Assembly (NCBI GenBank): GCA_014656175.1
Contig: BNBX01000017.1
Location: forward strand, 1-64,000
Length of the DNA stretch: 64,000 bases
Direction: 5' to 3'
Source: Streptomyces werraensis
Lineage (GTDB): Bacteria; Actinomycetota; Actinomycetes; Streptomycetales; Streptomycetaceae
Shown here one piece after another: positions 9,452 to 18,705 of this stretch (position 1 is its first letter; each line of letters starts with the position of its first letter). A model generated the notes under the pieces. The model was not told the DNA's origin, did not search any database, and saw nothing but the letters and a program-made list of their open reading frames with translations. Position numbers and translations under genes: made by a program.

Positions 9452-11218
9452 CTACGCCCTGTCGCCGGTCCGCCCGTCCCCGTGCCAAGAGCGCCACAGC
9501 GCCGCGTACACCCCGTCCGCCGCCACCAGGGCGTCGTGCGTGCCCAGTTCGGAGAGCCGGCCGTCCTCCATCACGGCCACCCGGTCCGCGTCGTGCGCGG
9601 TGTGCAGCCGGTGTGCGACGGCGACGACCGTACGGCCCTCCAGCACGGCGGCCAGGGCGCGCTCCGCGTGCCGGGCGGTCGCCGGGTCGAGCAGGGCGGT
9701 CGCCTCGTCGAGGACCAGTGTGTGCGGGTCGGCCAGCACCACGCGCGCCAGCGCGAGCTGCTGCGCCTGGGGGCCGTCGGTGGGGTGGCCGCCCTCGCCC
9801 AGCTCGGTGTCCAGCCCGCGCGGCAGCTCCCGCACCCAGCCGTCCGCGCCCACCACCGCCAGCGCCGCCCACAGCTCCTCGTCCCCGGCGTCCGGTGCGG
9901 CGATCCGCAGATTGTCCCGGACCGACCCCAGGAAGACATGGTGCTCCTGGGTCACCAGCACCACCTGCCGCCGCAACCGCTCCGGGTCCAGCGACGCCAC
10001 CGGCACCCCGCCGACGGTCACACTCCCGGCGGCCGGCGCGTCCACCCCCGCCAGCAGCCGGCTCAGCGTGGTCTTGCCCGCGCCCGACGGCCCCACCACC
10101 GCCAGCCGTTCGCCCGGCGTCAGCGTCAGGTCCACCCCGCGCAGCACCTCGCCGCCCCCGTCGTACGCGTAGCGCACGCCGGTCACGTCGATGCGGTCGT
10201 CCGCAGGGTCCGGGGCGTCACTGCGCCCGGCCGCGCGCGGCGCCCGGGCCAGCCCTTCCACCCGGGCGAACGAGGCGCCGCTGGACTGGAGTTGCTCCAG
10301 CCGCATCAGCACCTCGTCCAGCGGGCCGCTCAACTGCAGCAGGTACAGAGAGGTCGCCACGACCGCGCCCAGGCTCACCGCGCCCCGCGCGTGCAGCCAC
10401 CCGCCGCACAGCAGCACCCCCGCCACCGGCACGACGTACGACAGCTCGACCACGGGGAAGAACACCGAGCGCAGGAACAGCGTGCGCATACGGGTGCGGC
10501 GGGACGTCTCCAGGGCCTCCCGGCTCGCCCGGATCCGCCGCTCCTCCATCCGGAACGCCTCCACGGTGCGGGCGCCCGCCGCCGTCGACGCGACGACCTC
10601 CGCCACGTCCGAGTTGGCCGCGCCCTCGGCGAGGTACGCGTCCCGGGCCCGCCGCAGGTACCAGCGCAGCACCAGCCAGATCGGGGTGAGGCACAGCAGC
10701 CCCAGCGCCCCCAGCAGCGGGTCCACGACCAGGATCGCGACCATGACGAACAGCGACTGCACCAGGTTGACCAGCAGCGAGGGACCGGCGTCGCGCAGCG
10801 TGGTGCCCACGGCGGTCACGTCCGCCGTGCCGCGCGTCGTCAGATCGCCGGTGCCGGCCCGCTCCACCACGGCGGACGGCAGCGCCAGCACCCGGTCCAC
10901 GAACCGCTCCCGCACCCGCGCCAGGGTCCGCTCCCCGAACCGGTGCCCCACGTAACGGGCCCAGCGGCACAGCAGCAGCTGCGCCACCGCGCACACCAGG
11001 ATGGCCGGGGCCAGCCGGTCCACCACGCCGGTGCCGCCGCCCGCCCGCACCTCGTCGACGATCCGCCCGAGCAGCCACGGCCCGGCCAGACCGGCGAGGG
11101 CCGCCGCGCCGTTCAGCGCCAGCACGCCCGCGAAGGCCCGCCCGTCCGCCCGCACCAGCTCCCCGGCCGCCCGCCGCACATCGGCCGGTTCCGCCACCGG
11201 CAGTCGCTCGCCGCTCAT
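9452..11218 (-). CDS. ABC exporter half-transporter with intact ATP-binding motifs but degenerate signature motif
   Basis: The 588-residue protein has an N-terminal six-helix membrane domain (about 1-320) fused to an ATPase domain. Walker A is GPSGAGKTT, the Q-loop is VTQEHHVF, Walker B is LVLDEATALLD with the catalytic Glu, and the H-loop is VAHRLHT. The signature motif, normally LSGGQ, reads TDGPQ and is degenerate. The start codon overlaps the stop of the upstream half-transporter by four bases (ATGA), so the two subunits are translationally coupled and almost certainly form a heterodimer. The substrate cannot be deduced from the sequence. Confidence 0.9.
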   Translation of the reverse strand: MSGERLPVAEPADVRRAAGELVRADGRAFAGVLALNGAAALAGLAGPWLLGRIVDEVRAGGGTGVVDRLAPAILVCAVAQLLLCRWARYVGHRFGERTLARVRERFVDRVLALPSAVVERAGTGDLTTRGTADVTAVGTTLRDAGPSLLVNLVQSLFVMVAILVVDPLLGALGLLCLTPIWLVLRWYLRRARDAYLAEGAANSDVAEVVASTAAGARTVEAFRMEERRIRASREALETSRRTRMRTLFLRSVFFPVVELSYVVPVAGVLLCGGWLHARGAVSLGAVVATSLYLLQLSGPLDEVLMRLEQLQSSGASFARVEGLARAPRAAGRSDAPDPADDRIDVTGVRYAYDGGGEVLRGVDLTLTPGERLAVVGPSGAGKTTLSRLLAGVDAPAAGSVTVGGVPVASLDPERLRRQVVLVTQEHHVFLGSVRDNLRIAAPDAGDEELWAALAVVGADGWVRELPRGLDTELGEGGHPTDGPQAQQLALARVVLADPHTLVLDEATALLDPATARHAERALAAVLEGRTVVAVAHRLHTAHDADRVAVMEDGRLSELGTHDALVAADGVYAALWRSWHGDGRTGDRA

Positions 11219-12936
11219 CGGGCCACCTCCTCGGGGGCTTCCTGTCCGGCGTCCCTGGCGACCAGGCGCCGGTACCGCGGCTCGTCGTCGAGCAGTCGGC
11301 GGTGGGCTCCGGTCGCCGTCACCTTGCCGTCGGCCAGGAACAGGACCCGGTCGGCCCGGTCCAGGACCAGCGGCGAGGTGGTGACCAGCACCGTTGTGCG
11401 GCCCTCGCGCGCCGCGCGCAGCCGGTCGGCGACCAGGGCCTCGGTGTGCGCGTCGAGCGCCGAGGTCGGCTCCACCGCCAGCAGCACCTCCGGGTCGGCG
11501 AGCAGCGCCCGCGCCAGCCGGACCCGCTGCCGCTGGCCGCCCGACAGACTGCGGCCCTGCGCGGACACCACCGAGTCGAGGCCGTCCGGCAGCCCGCGCA
11601 CCACGTCGTCGGCGGCCGCCGCGCGCAGTGCGGCCAGCACCTGTTCGTCCCTCGCCCCGCCCCGGCCCGCGACCACCTCGCGCAGCGGGCCCGCGAACAG
11701 CGCGGCCTCCGGTTCGGCGACCAGGATCCGCTCCCGCACCCGGGCGAGCGCGACCTCGTCCAGCCGGACCCCGCCCCAGGTGACCTCGGACGGTGTGTAC
11801 CGGCCCAGCCGGTCCACCACGGCCGCCGCGTCAGCGGGCCGGGCGCACACCAGCGCGGTCAGCCGGCCCGGCAGCACCCGCACCCCCGACTCCGGGTCCT
11901 CCAGCGTGGACGGCTCGGCGGGCGGTTCGGCGGTGGCCGCGTCCGGCGGCGGCCGCAGCCGCAGCAGGGCCGCCACCCGGCCGGCCGCGACCACGCCCCG
12001 GCTGAGGTAGTAGCCGCACTCGATCAGGAACATCACCGGCCACACCAGCACCGTCACATACCCGTACACCGACACCAGTTCGCCGATGGTGATGTCGCCC
12101 TGTGCGGCCTGCCGGGCGGCGATCCACGTCACCACCGCGAGGAACAGCGCCGGCAGACCCGCGGCCAGCGCCTGCATCCAGCTGGTCACCGCCCCCACCC
12201 GGTAGCCCTGCTCACGCAGCCGCCCCGAGTCGCGGCGGAACGCGTCCGCGACCAGCCCCTTGCCGCCCAGTCCGCTCAGCACCCGCAGTCCGCCCGCGAG
12301 GTCCCCGATCCGCGCGGTCAGCACCCCCTGCCGCTCCCGGTACTCCGTCTCCGCGCCCTGCAGCCGCCCGGCCAGCGGCCCCACCACGAGCCCGATCACC
12401 GGCACCCCCATCAGCACCACCGCGGCCAGCAGCGGTGACACCGTCAGCAGCAGCATCGCCACCGCCGCGTACGCCACGACCGCGCCGATCCCCGGCCCCA
12501 CGGCGGTGAGCGACTGGGCGATCACCTGCACGTCGCCCACACCGATCGTGACGACCTCCCCGGCCGCCGCCCGCCGGTCCAGCGCCGCGCCCAGCCGCAC
12601 GGTGTGCCCGACGACCACCTTCACCGTGCGGAAGTTGGCGTCCATCCGCACCTTCGTCATCGTGCGGTGCCGCATCATGCTCAGCCAGGCGTTGAAGGCG
12701 GTCACCAGGACCAGCAGACCGGCCCAGCCGGCCAGCGCCGTCATGTCGCCCGTCCCCAGTCCGTCGTCCACCGCCCGGGACATCAGGTACGGCGTGGACG
12801 CCAGCAGCACCATCCACACGCTGCCGTACACCGCCCCCGCCAGACTGCGCCCCGGCTGCCGGCGCACCAGCCACCACAGATAGCGGGCCCCGCCGCGCCC
12901 GTCGGGCGTGCCGGGATCCCCGTAGGCGTCGATCAC
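11215..12936 (-). CDS. ABC exporter half-transporter with a severely degenerate ATPase domain
   Basis: The 573-residue partner of the gene at 9452-11218 has six predicted membrane helices in the first 320 residues and a C-terminal ABC domain. The signature LSGGQRQR and the D-loop SALD are intact. Walker A is absent: ARPADAAAV stands where GxxGxGK(S/T) should be. The Walker B aspartate is replaced (LLAVEPTSALD), the Q-loop glutamine is gone, and the H-loop histidine is gone (VLVTTSPLV). The protein should therefore not bind ATP with its own P-loop, but can still give its signature motif to the partner's site. GTG start, preceded by GGGAGG. Confidence 0.88.
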   Translation of the reverse strand: MIDAYGDPGTPDGRGGARYLWWLVRRQPGRSLAGAVYGSVWMVLLASTPYLMSRAVDDGLGTGDMTALAGWAGLLVLVTAFNAWLSMMRHRTMTKVRMDANFRTVKVVVGHTVRLGAALDRRAAAGEVVTIGVGDVQVIAQSLTAVGPGIGAVVAYAAVAMLLLTVSPLLAAVVLMGVPVIGLVVGPLAGRLQGAETEYRERQGVLTARIGDLAGGLRVLSGLGGKGLVADAFRRDSGRLREQGYRVGAVTSWMQALAAGLPALFLAVVTWIAARQAAQGDITIGELVSVYGYVTVLVWPVMFLIECGYYLSRGVVAAGRVAALLRLRPPPDAATAEPPAEPSTLEDPESGVRVLPGRLTALVCARPADAAAVVDRLGRYTPSEVTWGGVRLDEVALARVRERILVAEPEAALFAGPLREVVAGRGGARDEQVLAALRAAAADDVVRGLPDGLDSVVSAQGRSLSGGQRQRVRLARALLADPEVLLAVEPTSALDAHTEALVADRLRAAREGRTTVLVTTSPLVLDRADRVLFLADGKVTATGAHRRLLDDEPRYRRLVARDAGQEAPEEVAR

Positions 12937-12988
12937 GTGCGCTTCCCTCCCCGTGCGGCCCGGCGGCCGGCGTGTCTCGTCGGTCGTC

Positions 12989-13873
12989 TCAGGGGCGTTC
13001 GCGGAACGGCGCGAGCGTGGCCCGTACGTGTTCGGCGGCGCCCCAGTCGGGCTCGAACTGGGCGACGACGGCCAAATGCTGACGCAGCTGCAGGACCGGC
13101 ATCCGCTCCCGCCAGCCGGCGTCCAGCCCGGTCAGCTCGGCGTACCGCTCGAAGAACACCCGCGCCTCGGGCGGCGGCGCGGTCGTCCACAGATGGGCGA
13201 GGTCCACCTCGGCCCAGGTGTACGACACGGCCGGGTCGATCAGCGCGGGCCGCCCGTCGGGTGCGGCCATCACGTTCTGCGCCCACAGGTCGCCGTGGGT
13301 CAGACAGGCGGGCCGGTCCGGCAGCAGCTCGGGCAGCCGGTCGCACAGCCGCTCCAGCGCCCGGCGGTCGGCGGCGTCCAGCGCCTCACGGACCCGGGGC
13401 TCCTCCAGCCAGCGCAGCAGCCGGTGCCGGGCGAAGAACTCGAACCCGTCGTCGGTCCAGGTGTTGACCTGACGGCGACGGCCCAGCCAGTTGTCCCGGT
13501 GCCAGCCGAACCGGTCGTGGCGAGTGGTCGTGTGCAGACGCGCGAACGCGTGCGCGCACTCCTCCCAGAACGCCTTCGTGTCCGGCCGGGGACGCAGCAC
13601 CGACAGCACGAGCAGATCCCGCTCGGCGAGCACCACGTCCGGCGTGACGACACCGCCCGCCTCGCGCAGCACGGCCAGTCCCTCGGCCTCCGCCGCGAAG
13701 GCGTCGTCCGCCGGCGGCTCGCCGAACGCCTTCACGAAGAGCCGGGTGCCGTCCGCGCGGCGGGCCAGACCCGCGGTCGCGGCGAGGCCCCCGGAAGCCG
13801 GCTCGACCGCGCCGACGTCCGTGAGACCGGCCGCGTGCAGCCGCGCGAGCAGCATCGACGTCGCCTCCGTCAC
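12989..13873 (-). CDS. Fructosamine-3-kinase family / aminoglycoside phosphotransferase-fold protein
   Basis: The 294-residue protein has the protein-kinase-like fold of fructosamine kinases and APH enzymes. It shows GGLAATAGLARRADGTRLFVKAF (nucleotide-binding Lys), the Brenner motif CLTHGDLWAQN with the catalytic Asp, and the metal-binding ALIDPAVSY. Family members phosphorylate glycated amines or small metabolites, but the substrate here is unknown. The GTG at 13873 is preceded by GAGAGGAG at good spacing. The gene is inserted between two ABC exporter pairs with gaps of 52 and 68 bp, so it may be co-transcribed with them. Confidence 0.8.
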   Translation of the reverse strand: MTEATSMLLARLHAAGLTDVGAVEPASGGLAATAGLARRADGTRLFVKAFGEPPADDAFAAEAEGLAVLREAGGVVTPDVVLAERDLLVLSVLRPRPDTKAFWEECAHAFARLHTTTRHDRFGWHRDNWLGRRRQVNTWTDDGFEFFARHRLLRWLEEPRVREALDAADRRALERLCDRLPELLPDRPACLTHGDLWAQNVMAAPDGRPALIDPAVSYTWAEVDLAHLWTTAPPPEARVFFERYAELTGLDAGWRERMPVLQLRQHLAVVAQFEPDWGAAEHVRATLAPFRERP

Positions 13874-13941
13874 GGGTGTGCTCCTCTCGGTCGGTCCCCC
13901 GGCGCGCCCCCGGGAGCGGGCTCCGACGACGGCGGCGGCCG

Positions 13942-15798
13942 TCAGGCCAGGCTGTCCCGCCAGGCCCGGTGCAGGTCCGCGAACCGGCCCTTGCCGCCGG
14001 TCAGTTCCTCCGGGCTGCCGTCCTCCACGATCCGCCCGTGCTCCATCACCAGCACCCGGTCCGCGATCTCCACGGTGGACAGCCGGTGCGCGATCACCAC
14101 CGCCGTACGGCCCTTCAGCACCGTGGCCATCGCCCGCTGCACCGCCCGCTCCCCGGGGATGTCCAGCGAGCTGGTCGCCTCGTCGAGGATCAGCACGGCC
14201 GGGTCCGCGAGCAGCGCCCGCGCGAACGCCACCAGCTGCCGCTGTCCCGCCGAGATACGGCCGCCGCGCTTGCGGACGTCCGTGTCGTAGCCGTCGGGCA
14301 GCGCGGCGATGAAGTCGTGCGCGCCGATCTCCTTGGCCGCCTGCTCGATCTCCTCGCGGGTGGCCTCCGGACGGCCGATCGCGATGTTCTCGGCGACCGT
14401 CCCGGAGAACAGGAACGCCTCCTGGGTCACCATCACCACCTCGCGCCGCAGGTCCCGCCCGGTCAGGTCGCGCAGGTCCACCCCGTCGAGCAGCACCCGC
14501 CCGTCGCTGGGGTCGTAGAACCGGGCGAGCAGCTTCGCCAGCGTCGACTTGCCCGCGCCGGTGGAGCCGACCACGGCGACGGTCTGCCCGGCCGGCAGGG
14601 TGAGGCCGAAACGGGGCAGCACCTCGCCGCCGGTGCGGTACGCGAACCGCACGTCGTCGAAGACCACCTCCCGCCCGGGGAGACCGGAGCGCCGCCCCGG
14701 CAGCTCGCGGGGCGCCGCAGGCTCGGGCACGGACGGGCTCTGCGCCAGCAGGCCGGCGATCTTCTCCAGCGAGGCCGCCGCCGACTGGTAGGAGTTGAGG
14801 AACATGCCCAGCCGGTCGATCGGGTCGTACAGCCGCCGCAGATAGAGCACGGCCGCCGCCAGCACACCGAGCGCCAGCGTCTCCCCGGCCACGCGGTAGG
14901 CGCCCCACAGCACGATCAGCGCGACCGTGGTGTTGGCGGTCACCCGGGAGCCGACGACGTAACGGGCCATCTCCAGCAGCGCGTCGCCGTTGGTCTTCTC
15001 GTGCCGCCGGTTCAGCACCGCGAAGTCGGCGTCGTTGGCCTTCTCGCGGCGGAAGGCGCGCACCGGGCGGATGCCGTTCATCGTCTCGACGAACTTCACG
15101 ATCACCGCGGCGATCGCCGTCGACCGCTTCCGGTACACCCGCTGCGCCCGCCGCTGGTAGGACCGCACCAGCAGGTACAGCGGCACGAACGACGCCACCG
15201 CCACCGCGCCGAGGCCCAGGTCCAGCCAGAGCAGCAGCACCGAGATGTACACGGCGGACAGGATGGTCATCACCAGTTCCTGCAGGCCCTCCTCCAGCAG
15301 CTCCCGCAGCGACTCGACGTCGGTGGTGGAGCGGGAGATCAGCCGGCCGGAGGTGTAGCGCTCGTGGAAGTCCACGCTCAGCGCCTGCGCGTGCCGGAAG
15401 ATCCGGCCGCGCAGATCCAGCAGCACGTCCTGGCTGACCCGGGCGGAAGCGGTGATGAACGCGTACTGCAGCACCCCGGCGGCCGACGCGCACAGCAGAT
15501 AGCCCACCGCCACCGCGACCAGCGGCCCGTGGTCGCTGTCGCGGAACGCGGGCACCGCGCGGTCGATCGCGTACGCCACCAGCAGCGGGCCCGCCTGCAC
15601 GGCGGCCTGCTGAAGCAGCAGCAACAGCGCGGTCAGCGCCACCCGGCCGCGCATCGGCGCGAGCAGGGAACGCAGCAGCGCGCCGGTGGCGCCCGGGGGA
15701 GTGGGCAGCACGTCCCGGTCGAAGGGGTCGCCGCCGCTCTGCTCCGGTGAGCGGTCGTCGTCCTCGTCGCGGACAGGTGCGGTCGTGGCCGCCGTCAT
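13942..15798 (-). CDS. ABC exporter half-transporter (catalytic subunit of second pair)
   Basis: The 618-residue protein consists of an N-terminal soluble tail of about 35 residues, a six-helix exporter domain, and an ATPase domain with Walker A GSTGAGKST, Q-loop VTQEAFLF, Walker B LILDEATSSLD and H-loop IAHRLST. The signature is ISAGQ rather than LSGGQ, a mild deviation. Its ATG overlaps the stop of the upstream half-transporter (ATGA). With that protein it forms a typical asymmetric heterodimer of the TM287/288 or LmrCD type, in which this subunit holds the catalytic Walker B glutamate. Confidence 0.92.
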   Translation of the reverse strand: MTAATTAPVRDEDDDRSPEQSGGDPFDRDVLPTPPGATGALLRSLLAPMRGRVALTALLLLLQQAAVQAGPLLVAYAIDRAVPAFRDSDHGPLVAVAVGYLLCASAAGVLQYAFITASARVSQDVLLDLRGRIFRHAQALSVDFHERYTSGRLISRSTTDVESLRELLEEGLQELVMTILSAVYISVLLLWLDLGLGAVAVASFVPLYLLVRSYQRRAQRVYRKRSTAIAAVIVKFVETMNGIRPVRAFRREKANDADFAVLNRRHEKTNGDALLEMARYVVGSRVTANTTVALIVLWGAYRVAGETLALGVLAAAVLYLRRLYDPIDRLGMFLNSYQSAAASLEKIAGLLAQSPSVPEPAAPRELPGRRSGLPGREVVFDDVRFAYRTGGEVLPRFGLTLPAGQTVAVVGSTGAGKSTLAKLLARFYDPSDGRVLLDGVDLRDLTGRDLRREVVMVTQEAFLFSGTVAENIAIGRPEATREEIEQAAKEIGAHDFIAALPDGYDTDVRKRGGRISAGQRQLVAFARALLADPAVLILDEATSSLDIPGERAVQRAMATVLKGRTAVVIAHRLSTVEIADRVLVMEHGRIVEDGSPEELTGGKGRFADLHRAWRDSLA

Positions 15799-17582
15799 CG
15801 CTGCTCCTCCAGTTCCTCCGCCGGGTCGCCCGACATGAGGTGGGCGTACTCGGCATTGCCGCGCAGCAGTTCGTGATGGGTGCCGACCGCCGTGATCCGC
15901 CCGCCGGACAGCAGCGCCACCCGGTCGGCCAGCAGCACCGTGGACGGGCGGTGCGCGACGATCAGCGCCGTGGTGTCGGCGAGCACCCGGCGCAGCGCGG
16001 CCTCGACGGCGGCCTCGGTGTGCACGTCCAGCGCGGACAGCGGGTCGTCCAGCACCAGGAAGCCGGGGCGCCCCACGACCGCGCGGGCGAGCGCGAGCCG
16101 CTGCCGCTGCCCGCCGGACAGGCTCAGGCCCTGCTCGCCGACCTGGGTGGCGGTGCCCTGCGGAAGGGCGTGGACGAAGTCGGCCTGGGCGACGGCCAGG
16201 GCGCGGTCCAGGTCCTCCTCGCCGTTGCCGCCGCCCATCAGGACGTTCTCGCCGACGGTCGCGGAGAACAGCGTGGGCTCCTCGAAGGCGACGGCGACCC
16301 GGGAGCGCAGCTCCTCCCGGGACATGTCCCTGATGTCCCGCCCGTCGAGGGTGATGCGCCCCTCGGTGACCTCGTGCAGCCGGGGCACCAGCGCGGTCAG
16401 CGTGGTCTTGCCGCTGCCGGTCGCCCCGACGAGCGCCAGCGACTCGCCGGGCCGGATGTGCAGGTCGACGCGGTCCAGCACGGGCGGCGAGTCCTCGGGC
16501 GCGTCCGGGTAGCGGAAGGTGACGTTCTCGAACCGCAGCCCGTCCTCCCGGGAGCCGCCGTCCTTCGCCGGGGACGCCGTGGTTCCCGACTCGGGCTCCG
16601 CGTCCATCACCTCGAAGTACCGCTCGGTGGCCGTCGCCGCCTCCTGGCTCATCGCCAGCAGGAAGCCGATCGAGTCCACCGGCCAGCGCAGCGCCAGCGC
16701 CGTGGACAGGAACGCCACCAGGGTGCCCGCCGACAGCTCGCCGTCCGCCACCTGAACGGCGCCCAGCACCAGCGCCGCGCCGATGGCCAGTTCCGGCAGG
16801 GTCACGATGATGCCGAGGATCGTCGCCAGCAGCCGCGCCTTGTGCAGCTCCGTGCCCCGCAGCTTCCCCGACAGCTCCCGGAACGCCCGCGCCTGGCTGC
16901 GGTGCCGGCCGAACCCCTTGATGATCCGGATGCCGAGCACGCTCTCCTCGACCACGGTCGTCAGATCGCCCACCTGGTCCTGCGCCTGCCGCGCCGCCCG
17001 CGAGTACTGCTTCTCGAACACCACGCAGGTGATCAGCACGGGCACCGCGGGCACCAGGATGACCAGCCCCAGCGTCCAGTCCTGGACCAGCATGATGATC
17101 ACGCCGACCAGGATCGTCACCCCGTTGACCAGCAGGAAAGTCAGCGGGAACGCCAGGAACATGCGCAGCAGCATGAGGTCCGTGGTGGCCCGGGACAGCA
17201 ACTGGCCCGAGGCCCAGCGGTCGTGGAAGGCGATCGGCAGCCGCTGCAGATGCCGGTACAGGCCGGCCCGCATCTCCGCCTCGACGTGCGACAGCGGCCG
17301 CGCCACCAGCCAGCGCCGGAACCCGAACAGCAGCGCCTCCGCCAGCCCGAGCAGCAGCAGGTACAGCGCGCCGAGCCACACCCCCGCCGGGTCCCGGTCG
17401 GCGATGGGCCCGTCGACCATCCACTTGAGTACCAGCGGGATGACGAGCCCTATGCAGGACGCCAGGACGGCGACGAACGCGGCGGTGAACAGGCGCGCCC
17501 GCACAGGCCGCACGTACGGCCACAGCCGTAGCAGCGTCCGCACGGTGGAGCGGGGTTCCCGGGGAGAAGGTGTAGTGGGCAT
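15795..17582 (-). CDS. ABC exporter half-transporter (degenerate-site subunit of second pair)
   Basis: The 595-residue protein has six membrane helices and an ATPase domain with Walker A GATGSGKTT, signature LSGGQRQR and H-loop VAHRPST. Walker B reads LVLDDPLSALD, with Asp in place of the catalytic Glu, and the Q-loop region is FEEPTLFSA. The Glu-to-Asp change is the usual mark of the degenerate site in heterodimeric bacterial multidrug exporters. The gene is first in the minus-strand run. The divergent drug-type exporter starts 220 bp away, and a 10-bp palindrome ATCGGCCGAT lies between them at 17726-17735. Confidence 0.92.
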   Translation of the reverse strand: MPTTPSPREPRSTVRTLLRLWPYVRPVRARLFTAAFVAVLASCIGLVIPLVLKWMVDGPIADRDPAGVWLGALYLLLLGLAEALLFGFRRWLVARPLSHVEAEMRAGLYRHLQRLPIAFHDRWASGQLLSRATTDLMLLRMFLAFPLTFLLVNGVTILVGVIIMLVQDWTLGLVILVPAVPVLITCVVFEKQYSRAARQAQDQVGDLTTVVEESVLGIRIIKGFGRHRSQARAFRELSGKLRGTELHKARLLATILGIIVTLPELAIGAALVLGAVQVADGELSAGTLVAFLSTALALRWPVDSIGFLLAMSQEAATATERYFEVMDAEPESGTTASPAKDGGSREDGLRFENVTFRYPDAPEDSPPVLDRVDLHIRPGESLALVGATGSGKTTLTALVPRLHEVTEGRITLDGRDIRDMSREELRSRVAVAFEEPTLFSATVGENVLMGGGNGEEDLDRALAVAQADFVHALPQGTATQVGEQGLSLSGGQRQRLALARAVVGRPGFLVLDDPLSALDVHTEAAVEAALRRVLADTTALIVAHRPSTVLLADRVALLSGGRITAVGTHHELLRGNAEYAHLMSGDPAEELEEQR

Positions 17583-17802
17583 CAGCAGTGAGCGTACGGT
17601 TCGCCACTGACGCTGCCCACCGAATTCCGGCCCGGTCCGCCTCGGCCGTGAGTCCTACGACCGGCGCCGGGGGGCCGCCCCACCTCGGTGAACCCCCGCC
17701 ACAGGCCCGGGAGTCGTACCACTCCATCGGCCGATCGGACGATGCGCGGCCGAGCGCGACGGCCGATGTCCGCGCGCCCCGGTCACGGCGACACTGACCG
17801 TC

Positions 17803-18705
17803 ATGTCCGTCATCGACGTCACCGGTCTGCGCAAGGCCTACGGCGGCCGGCCCGCCGTCGACGGGGTGTCCTTCTCCGTCGACGAGGGCGAGATCTTCGG
17901 GATCCTCGGCCCCAACGGCGCGGGCAAGACGACCACCGTGGAGTGCGTGGAAGGGCTGCGCGTCCCCGACGCCGGCCGGGTCCGGGTCGCCGGACTCGAC
18001 CCCGTCGCCGACCACGACGAGGTCACCCGCGTCCTCGGCGCGCAGCTCCAGCAGAGCGAACTCCAGCCCAAGCTGACCGTCCGCGAGGCCCTGGAGCTCT
18101 ACGCCTCCTTCCACCACCGTCCCGCCGACTGGCGGCCCCTCGCCGAACGCCTCGGCCTCACCGCGAAGCTGACCACCCGGTTCGCGAAGCTGTCCGGCGG
18201 CCAGAAGCAGCGCCTGTTCATCGCGCTCGCCCTGATCGGCAACCCGCGGGTCGTGGTGCTGGACGAGCTGACCACCGGTCTCGACCCGCGCGCCCGGCGG
18301 GACACCTGGGAGCTGATCGAGGACATCCGCGCCGGCGGCGTCACCGTCCTCCTCGTCACCCACTTCATGGAGGAGGCCCAGCGCCTCTGCGACCGGATCG
18401 CGGTCATCGACAAGGGGCGCGTCGCCGCCCTCGACACCCCGGCGGGACTCGTCCGCCGCTCGGCCGGGGCCACCGTCATCAGCTTCACCCCCTCCGCCCC
18501 GCTCGACGACGCCGGCCTCAACGCGCTGCCCGGGCTAGCCTCGGTCGCCCGCAAGGACGGCCGCATCACCCTGTCCGGCACCGACGACACCGTCAACGCC
18601 GTCCTCACCCTCCTCGCACGCTCCCGCGTCACCGCCCACCAGCTGCGCGTCACCGACGCCACCCTGGACGACGCCTTCCTGGACCTCACGGAGAACCCCG
18701 CATGA
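17803..18705 (+). CDS. ABC-2 type exporter ATP-binding protein (DrrA-like)
   Basis: The 300-residue cytoplasmic ATPase shows Walker A GPNGAGKTTT, Q-loop LQQSELQPKLTVREAL, signature LSGGQKQR, Walker B VVVLDELTTGLD and H-switch VTHFMEEA. A C-terminal extension of about 80 residues is typical of daunorubicin-resistance-type (DrrA) ATPases. It is translationally coupled (ATGA) to the permease gene that follows and is followed by a two-component system in the same direction. The substrate is unknown; a drug or lipid is most likely by family. Confidence 0.92.
   Translation: MSVIDVTGLRKAYGGRPAVDGVSFSVDEGEIFGILGPNGAGKTTTVECVEGLRVPDAGRVRVAGLDPVADHDEVTRVLGAQLQQSELQPKLTVREALELYASFHHRPADWRPLAERLGLTAKLTTRFAKLSGGQKQRLFIALALIGNPRVVVLDELTTGLDPRARRDTWELIEDIRAGGVTVLLVTHFMEEAQRLCDRIAVIDKGRVAALDTPAGLVRRSAGATVISFTPSAPLDDAGLNALPGLASVARKDGRITLSGTDDTVNAVLTLLARSRVTAHQLRVTDATLDDAFLDLTENPA

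Noticed and set aside
12989..15856. 955-codon minus-strand frame including the fructosamine-kinase-like protein
   Set aside because: Only the last 294 codons show the kinase fold; the upstream part is a shadow frame over the ABC exporter gene at 13942-15798.
14000..18363. 1473-codon minus-strand frame extending over the exporter genes
   Set aside because: The true exporter subunit begins at 15798 with an ATGA overlap. The extension translates the neighbouring exporter gene out of frame and then runs antisense to the DrrA-like gene.
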